The position numbers and the translations under genes were made by a program. DNA of 64,000 nt, taken from Chlamydomonas sphaeroides (Eukaryota; Chlorophyta; Chlorophyceae; Chlamydomonadales; Chlamydomonadaceae). Location of the stretch: assembly GCA_001662425.1 (NCBI GenBank), contig BDDC01000028.1, positions 1-64,000 on the forward strand. Direction: 5' to 3'. Position 1 is the stretch's first letter. The number at the start of each line of letters is the position of its first letter. Positions 57,501-64,000 of this stretch are shown here, in pieces. The notes below the pieces were generated by a model, which ran no database searches, was not told the origin of the DNA, and saw only the letters and a list, made by a program, of their open reading frames with translations.

Positions 57501-58565
57501 GCGTCCATCCCCGGCCTAGCCCCCAAGCTCACAGCTGTGTGACGGACACGGCGCTCAGCAGCGCGCCGCTGGGGGTGCGTGCGTAGGCCCAGCTGGCCGC
57601 CTTGAGCTGGTACACGCGGGGGGCCGTGGCGTAGCCTGCGGCGGCAAGGGCAAGCAGCGGCCGAGGCACACCGACAGGGAGGGCAGCGCCGGTCGTGTGA
57701 GCCGCTGGAGGGCCGCTGCGGCGGTGCGCCTGATTCGGATCCAGCCAGCAGCCAGCCGCCAGCAGATCCGGTGAGTTTCCGACGCGTGCGGCCGCTCTGG
57801 CGGTGCTCACCGCCGGCGCTGGTGTTGTAGAGGGTACCGTTGAGGAGCAGTGCGGGGCGCCACTGCTGCGGCAGCGGCTGCACCAGGGCGGCGGCGGGCC
57901 ACTGGCCGGCGTAAGAGCCGGCCTTGAGCGCGGTGGCGAACCAGGGCAGTCCCACCATGGGCCACATGAAGGCGGTGAAGGAGGCCTGCGGGTGTGCGGG
58001 CGAGAGGGTAGGCGCCGGGCGGAGGGGCACGAAACGGCGTGGCATCCCAGCGTGGGCCCCCGGGGGGCGACGGCCCTGTGGACTCTGCATTCTATATTCG
58101 GAGTGTAAGTGATACTGAGAACGGTAGAGCCTCTGGAGGACAGGCTGCCCTCACCACGGATGCGCGGGGCAGCACAATGCCACTGGCCAGGTCGGCGGCG
58201 CGGAAGGCTAGCCGCAAGCCCTCCAGCAGGGACTGCACGCCGGTATCCGCCAGGAGCGCGGCGGCCTCGGGCGGGTTGCCGGGCGTGAGCGATGGCGGTG
58301 GGTCGGTGCCATTGGCTGGCCGCGCTGGGCGGGCGGCCACTGCGGTCGCGGCCAGGAGGCTGCAGAGAGGATACATGAGTGAGGGGGAGGCTCGAGTGCG
58401 ACTCGAGGGGGGTACGGCCCATCAAGGGACAACTCACAACGGCGCCACGATGGATGTTCCATTTGGACATTGACTGCCAAGCGGCGCCGGTCCCTGCTGT
58501 GTGACGACCAGACATGTCAGGGCCAAATGTGTAACTGCGGTGCCAACGCATACGTACCTGTGCAT
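48506..58565 (-). CDS. Receptor-type class III adenylyl/guanylyl cyclase: secreted ligand-binding region, one TM, two cyclase homology domains
   Basis: 26 exons (- order): 58558-58565, 58155-58359, 57811-57985, 57533-57635, 57261-57327, 56849-57002, 56156-56460, 55684-55959, 55189-55527, 54838-55053, 54491-54658, 54270-54365, 53976-54104, 53709-53780, 53484-53603, 53264-53329, 52005-53072, 51462-51821, 51139-51292, 50652-50818, 50191-50484, 49855-50022, 49553-49653, 49195-49414, 48892-49065, 48506-48583; 1,760 aa. A signal peptide precedes about 650 extracellular residues resembling sugar/solute-binding proteins (WTELVAAVGRLNGSDWDGDG, MWPMVGLPWFATA), then one TM (ALAIALPVAVGVVLAALLLG, residues about 717-740). 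Cyclase domain 1 has both metal Asp (TTDIQNST D769; EGDAFLMAF D813) but AAMAKAAC where Asn...Arg is expected. Domain 2 (1515-1760) lacks the first Asp (AFMAVSGAA) but has YRGRTMNRAARI (N1704, R1708). The protein presumably makes cAMP or cGMP at the plasma or ciliary membrane on ligand binding. About 460 low-complexity residues interrupt domain 1. Start and stop have alternatives, described in the findings. Confidence 0.93.
50819..50936. repeat. Duplicated splice-acceptor segment in cyclase intron
   Basis: Segments near 50808-50845 and 50894-50932 are near copies (GCGCATCGG.CTGCGGCGGC, then AGCGGGCAGCGGG). Each carries a usable - strand acceptor, at exon edges 50818 and 50905. The two edges are 87 bp apart, in frame and without a stop between. 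Confidence 0.85.
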
Positions 58566-59046
58566 TACAGCTGAGCACAATGAAAAGAGTTGTGACGGCG
58601 AGGGCCTTCAGCGCCGTTGGGCGCGGCGCTACGCGCGAGTGTCGCATGACCGCCCGCGCCACAGCCTTAACGTGCACATGCACACATGCACATGAAGACC
58701 TCAATGCATATCAAGTTCAAGCGGTACACATGTGCTGGACATCCTTTGCGTAGAGAAACTCAAGCTTCCGTTGCGCAGTTTGCACGCGAATTTGCTCAAA
58801 GGGCTCGTAATACAAGTCTCGTCTTGCAGTACGCATACAAGGTTTCCCATCTACGAAAGAGCCCCGACCGCAATCGCTCTGTCCGTACCCCAATCGCACG
58901 AACCCACGCCGCCCACTCCTGGTACTGCTTGCTCACGTGTTGGCCGCGGCCCGTGACCCCAGCGGCCAGCGCCACCTGCAGCCCCACAGCCATCTCCTGC
59001 CACAGTTGCCATCTTTCCCGCCGCCTCTTCCCCGCGCGCCCCCGCC
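58566..59046. promoter_or_regulatory. Cyclase promoter / 3' flank of the P450 gene
   Basis: These 481 bp are AT-richer than the genes. They must contain the cyclase 5' UTR and promoter and the P450 3' UTR (both - strand). A - strand TGTAA poly(A)-like word at about 58564-58568 overlaps the proposed cyclase start, so the two transcription units may abut. Confidence 0.45.
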
Positions 59047-62000
59047 TCATCGCGGCAGCAGCAGCACGTTGTCGGTGCCCTTCTCCGGCGTCGTGAAGGG
59101 GAAGAAACGGCAGCGGCTCAGCATGTCTGGCGTCTCCAGCTCCAGCCGGTACTTGCGGATGACCAGCGCGAGCATGGTCTTGACCTCCTGCATAGGGAGG
59201 GCAGCAAAAAATAGACACATGGGAAGGTGCGACGTGCCACAGCACAGCGGCCCCACGCCCGAAGTGCAGCATCGTTGCGCGGCGCAGGGCACCAAAACAG
59301 AGATTGCAGTAGCAGCACGGCTCCGGCACCCCAGTGCCAAGAACGCCGGCCCCTAGAGCGCACAGGGCGGACACAGGTTGTGGCGCTGCGGCAGTGCCTG
59401 TGTCCCCGCCACAGCAGCTCAGTCACTATGTTTGCGTGGACGACTCGGGGTGCGCTCGCGAGGCGCCTGGCTGCTGGATGCGTGGCTGCGTCACCAGCTA
59501 GCTGCCAACTAACTACAACCGCCGCGACAGGCAGGCCCAGCATGGCACCCACCGTGTAGACCAGCTTCTGTCCGGCGCACAGGTGGTTGCCGTACCCGAA
59601 GCTGATGTACGACTTGGGGCGCGTCTCCTGTGGAGGGTGGGGTGGGGTTGCAACAGGGGGGCACGCCGGGCAGCGTGGCCGGCTGGCCGGGGACATGCCC
59701 CGTGCGGCGAGTGGGCCCACACCAGGACGCAGCGAGTGGACGCACACCTCCTGATGCACACCAGGTCCTGCCCCCGCCCCACCTCGCTGAGCCAGCGCTC
59801 GGGCCGGAAGGCGTCCTGCACAGAGGCGCGCGAGGAGGGCAGCGAGGGAGGGAAAGGGAGGGACACCTGACCTATCGAGCAGCGGTGGGTGGTGCGACGC
59901 GACCATGCGTCGGGGCCATGCCTGAAGGCTGCCGGTCGCTAATGCATACACTGCATCCAGCCCAGATGCCAGCCTTCAAGCCGGAGCCATAACGGCCGCA
60001 CAGCGCTGCTGTCAAGCAGGTGTCTGCAAGACCTAACCCACCTCAAAGTTGTTGCGCCAGTCCATGTGGGCCGGCATGTCGCAGTCGGCGCTGCCGTCCC
60101 ACAGCGCGGGGTCCAGGCAGTGGGCCAGGTTGGTGTACACCCACACGAAGGCGCCTGCGGCCAGGCGCAAGCCCAGCAGGCCACGAGGCCACGTCAGCGG
60201 TGGCAGGAGCGGCGCCACAGGAGCGGCGGTCGGGGGCGAGCCGGATGCGGATGCGGAGGACAGCGAGGGTGGCGCAGCGCCTTGCATTGAGCTGCCGCCC
60301 CCCTTATACTGCCGCCCCTTATGCTGCCGCCCCTCATGCTGCCGCCCCTCATGCTGCCGCCCCTCATGCTGCCGCCCCTTATGCTGCCGCCCCTCATGCT
60401 GCCGCCCCTCATGCTGCCGCCCCTCATGCTGCCGCTCCTTATGCTGCCGCCCCTCATGCTGTCGCTCCTTATGCTGCCGCCCCTCATGCTGCCGCTCCTT
60501 ATGCTGCCGCCCCTCATGCTGCCGCTCCTTATGCTGCCGCCCCTCATGCTGCCGCTCCTTATGCCGGGTGGGTGCGCACCCCAACAAGTGCGCCCCCAGC
60601 CGTGCGAGGCGCGCGTAGAGGCGTCGGCAAGGACAGCCAGGGATGCGCCGCTGCGGGTTGCGAGGCGTGCCAGCTGCCACCCGCTGCCCCATACATGCGT
60701 GCCCTCCCTCATGCCGCTGCGACGGCTGCTCCGGCCCGCGCCGTGTCCCACCTTTGGGCAGCACCACGTCCCCCACGCGCGTGTCCTGCGTCAGGCGCCT
60801 CAGCCCTCCCGGCGAGGAGGGCAGGATGCGCGTTGCCTGCTCCGACACAAGGAGCGGCAGGGAGGAGGGCGGAGCAGGCGGGTTGGGGCCTTGCCCTCGG
60901 CCATGCCGCGGGCATTCTCAACTCGCATGGCCCCTTGCCTCCCCACCTCCTTGATGGTGGGCTCCATGTACGGCATGGAGCTCAGGGCCTTCCAGGTCAG
61001 CTCGGGGCCGTGCTCGGACATGACCTGGCGGGGCGGGATGGGTCACACGATGGGCCGCGTGCAGCCAGTGGTGCCCCGCGACCTGGAGCTGCCACTGCCT
61101 GCAACCCATGCTGGCTGAGTCCAGCGCACCTGCTGCTGCTCCTGGTACAGGGCCTCCTGCACCCGCGGCGACATGGCCAGAAGCGCCCACTGCAGCAGGC
61201 GGGAAGCCAGGTTGAAGAGGACCGCGGACATGTGCGCGTGTCAGGTAGCACATGGACCTGGGCAGCGCTCAGGCTCCCCGACCCCACCGTGTTGAAGAGC
61301 GCCCAGCGCATGGTGTCGGCGGCGCCCATGATTGCGTGCAGCACAGCCCACGCGGAGTCGCGCGCCGCCGTGCGCCTGTGGGCATCACGCCGGCAGTGTC
61401 TGAGCCCCAGGAGCAGGCAGCGCACAGCACATTGCTGCTGACCCAGGCCGCTCCGTCCCGAGCCCCCGGTCCTGACCCCGGCCCCGGCCCTGCTGCCACG
61501 GCCGACGCACCCCAGCGCGAACACCCCCAGCTGCGAGGCCTGCAGCGCCGTCAGCTGGGTGCCCGGCTCCGCAAGCAGCATGTCCACCAGGTCACCCACG
61601 TCGCCGCCCACCGCCGCCAGCTGCAGCGAGGAGCGCAGCACGACCGCACAACCGCTTAGCACGGCTGCGTGCCGGGTTTGTTTGTCGGTTGGCGCGGGAG
61701 CGAAGCGCGCTGCGGGCGGCCAACTGGGGCGCGTGCGGCGGCCGTTGCCGTGGGTACCTTGGCCACGAGCCGCTCGTGCTGCTCGCTCAGCTCCTGTGAC
61801 AGAGTGGCCAGCAGCGTCTCGCGGGCGCGGTACGCCCGCCACAGCGCGTTGCCAGGCAGCGCGATGGGCAGGCCGTACAGCCCGCCGAGCCATGACTCCA
61901 CCTGCGGCACATGGAGGACAGCGCGAGGTGCACAATGCGCCCGTTGATGTATGAACGAGGGGCGCGACATGCGCCACGCAGAGGGGAGGAAGGGCACGGC

Positions 62001-63368
62001 ACGACACGGCCGCGTGGAGGGGAGGAGGGGCTCCAGCGCAGGTCCCCGGCCCGTGCAAGTAAGCCTGCCCCTGCAGAGACGCCTGTGCGCGGGAACAGCA
62101 AGCGGTAAGGGCAGGCAGGGCCCCTGCCGCCGCACCTGCTCCTTGAACCAGGCGCGGTCGGTTTTGCCCGACAGCTGCACGCCAGCCGCCACGTCGATGG
62201 ACAGGTCCAGCCCGAGACGCCGGGCGGAGCGGAACACGGACACCTTGCGGGCCGCCTCCCACTCGGCCGGGTGCTGCTCCATGACAGACAGCACCTTGGG
62301 CAGCAGCGCCTGCAGTTCCGATGGGCCCAGGGCCGAGAGGTAGGCCTTGCGCTTGGCGGCGGCAAGCAGCGGAGACCAGCACGCAGCGGCGTCGGCTCGT
62401 CAGAGCGTGGGTTAGGCGAAGAAAAGGAGACCCTTGTGGCTAGTAAAGCAGAAACGAGAGTGGCGCAGGCCATGTGTCAAGCACAGGCAAGCCAACTTAC
62501 CCAGGGTGCGTGCGCGTGCTTGGTGCCAATAACGTTGATGTTGCCCATCAGGTCCTGGACAGCAGGCGATGCAGGGCAGGCACTGCGTGTGGTGGGAGCG
62601 GCAGGTGCTAAGCGTAGGGTTGCCAAATCGCTTCAGTACGTTACCTCAAGTATCTTGCATTTTTATCAGTAAACACGGTGCATAGTCTTCAAAGGAAGGT
62701 GGCAACCCGAACAATGCAGGTGAGGCGGAACGTGGTACCGGTGCTGCAGAGCCCGCAGCCGCGCAGCTACCCGGGGTGAGCAGGTGGGGTGTGAGCACCC
62801 GAGCGCGGTGACCGAACCTTGCCCCCGAGAGGAGCCCCAAGCTACAACCCCCACCTTATGCACACCCAGATGGTGTGTGCTTCAACGCCTCACTATCACC
62901 CCCTGGTGACGGGAGCGCGCCGTGACTTGTGACCGCACCTTGAAGCCCTCAAAGGGCATGTCGGAGAAGGCGCCCTCGTCGCGATAGGCCGACTGCACCA
63001 GCCGCATGTCGCTCACAACGTACACCGGCGCCCCCAGAAGGCTGATGCGGAACACGCTGCCGTATTCCTTGTACCTGGGGACGGCGGCGCGGCGAGGCAG
63101 CCTTCAGGGTTGGCATGGATCGAAGTCCTACCCACGGTTCGTGCCGCGCTGCCCACCTGCTCCAAAGAAAACGCGTCGTGTCGAAAGCTGTTGACAGCGC
63201 TAGCGTATCGCCAAACACGGGCAGCGAGAACCAGGGGCCGAGCTCCTTGGGCTCGCGAACGCGCTTGACCAGCGCCAGCAGCACAAAGCTCGCGAGCAGC
63301 GTTGCAAATATTGTTAGCGACAACGTAGCGCTACTCGCAGCAGGTGGCCACGCTGCTTGGGTCTCCAT
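59047..63368 (-). CDS. Cytochrome P450 monooxygenase, membrane-anchored
   Basis: Fourteen exons (- order): 63157-63368, 62939-63074, 62501-62554, 62136-62351, 61758-61901, 61511-61620, 61288-61375, 61130-61189, 60947-61024, 60752-60836, 60042-60154, 59783-59815, 59553-59627, 59047-59187 (TGA). The product is 514 aa, standard for a eukaryotic P450. The N-terminal anchor is LTIFATLLASFVLLALV, followed by GPWFSLPVFGD. The I-helix oxygen-binding motif is GAADTM (about 307-312), the K-helix ExxR is EATR (366-369, formed only if the acceptor is GAGCAG|GCA), the PERF-like motif is FRPERW, and the heme loop is FGYGNHLCAG with the Cys ligand at 460. It would be an ER or plastid-envelope monooxygenase using CPR or ferredoxin electrons. 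The substrate and CYP family are not assignable by eye; the spacing is generally CYP85/CYP51-clan-like. Exon 4 acceptor (CCAAG|CGC) and exon 12 donor (GAG|GTGGGG or CTG|GTGTGC 24 bp later) are ambiguous. Confidence 0.93.
60304..60562. repeat. 15-bp tandem repeat (about 17 copies) inside a P450 intron
   Basis: Units of ATGCTGCCGCCCCTC with T/C variants. They lie in the intron 60155-60751. On the - strand in the P450 frame they read His-Glu-Gly-Arg-Gln or His-Lys-Glu-Arg-Gln with no stop. Confidence 0.97.
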
Positions 63369-64000
63369 CGTAGAGAATGCGAAGTTAGCTGACCAGCCTA
63401 TGTAACATATTGAAGCATGTAAGGTGCTGGATTGCTTATGTGCGATGCATGAGTGGGTGGTTCGTGAGCGGGAGGAGGTTGGCGGTTGGTTTGGCGCCTT
63501 CCACGTTCGACACGGCCCAACTCTACCGTGGGCGATGCCCCCCACGCTCGCCATTGATAGGCACATGTCATGAACAGCAAGGTGCCACTGACCGTAGTCC
63601 CTAAGCTTGATTGGAATGAGGGTCGCGGCGCCCCTGCTCACTATTTCCGACCCACATGCACGATTAGCGTGCTCACGCGTGCTCCCTCGGCCCACATGAT
63701 ATCAGGGCGACTTGAACTCATCCTGAGAGATCACCCTGCTTGCGATGAGTGTGTGTTTGTTTGTGCGGTTGTGTCTGTTTGTGCAACGGGGGGAGCGCGG
63801 GGGGTGCCCACAAGCAGGGGGGGGGGCTGGGGGGCCCAGCCGGGGCTGCGCTTTGGGTTGCTGCCACGCATGACACTCGGTATGCTGCCTGGCATGCGAG
63901 CGCTGCTTACATCAGGGGCTGCGTTTGCGGCGCTGCGACGACAGCTTTGTGACAGCTCCGTGCGCTAGAGCATGCGTTGATAGCTCGCCGAGCGGTTCGT
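63369..64000. promoter_or_regulatory. P450 upstream region
   Basis: These 632 bp are upstream of the P450 start on the - strand and presumably include its promoter. A strongly G-rich + strand tract lies at about 63786-63845. No further gene was recognised up to the window edge. Confidence 0.4.

Noticed and set aside
60049..60618. Long Met-Leu-Pro or Cys-Cys-Arg-Pro repeat frames on +
   Set aside because: Antisense of the 15-bp intronic repeat in the P450 gene; no splice context on +.

Overview
This window is nuclear DNA of a green alga (Chlorophyta), most likely a Chlamydomonadales/Sphaeropleales-type species. Four things suggest this: very high GC, genes broken into many short exons by GC-rich introns of about 100-400 bp with GTGAGY/GTRCGY donors and pyrimidine-CAG acceptors, Ala/Gly/Pro-rich low-complexity inserts, and the protein families present (an algal two-domain class III cyclase with an extracellular ligand-binding region, Ser-Pro-rich cell-surface proteins, an ARMC9 ciliary protein). 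Two runs of N (17477-17961 and 35572-35934) mark a draft scaffold. I see no prokaryotic, organellar, tRNA or CRISPR feature. I rebuilt the gene models by hand by joining exons at GT(GC)/AG sites and checking that every junction keeps the reading frame. No transcripts or database searches were available.

Layout, left to right: a decamer repeat (1-160); the 3' end of a + strand FAD-dependent, renalase-like oxidoreductase (355-1051); a + strand organelle-targeted helical-repeat protein (1719-4490); a convergent 15-exon NRAMP metal transporter on the - strand (5919-10904); a - strand BAHD-type acyltransferase (11344-14919); and, divergent from it, a + strand giant cell-surface protein (15781-27471) with a CEMIP/TMEM2-like G8 and beta-helix ectodomain, three Cys-rich ShK-like modules, two tandem jelly-roll modules on Ser-Pro-rich linkers and a C-terminal membrane anchor. 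Then come a - strand Rab escort protein (28796-32410); a - strand ARMC9 homologue (34103-41215) sharing a 296-bp divergent promoter with a + strand CHRAC1/POLE4-like histone-fold protein (41512-43498); an unrecognised - strand 482-aa protein (44892-47275); a 26-exon - strand receptor-type nucleotidyl cyclase (48506-58565); and a - strand cytochrome P450 (59047-63368).

The genes are a normal mix of housekeeping and accessory functions rather than an operon or island: membrane traffic (REP), cilium/basal body (ARMC9), chromatin (histone fold), metal uptake (NRAMP), signalling (cyclase), cell surface (CEMIP-like) and secondary or lipid metabolism (BAHD, P450). The best candidates for new biology are the composite CEMIP-like surface protein, the cyclase whose two catalytic halves look complementary, and the P450 intron that is stop-free, a multiple of three long and full of 15-bp repeats.
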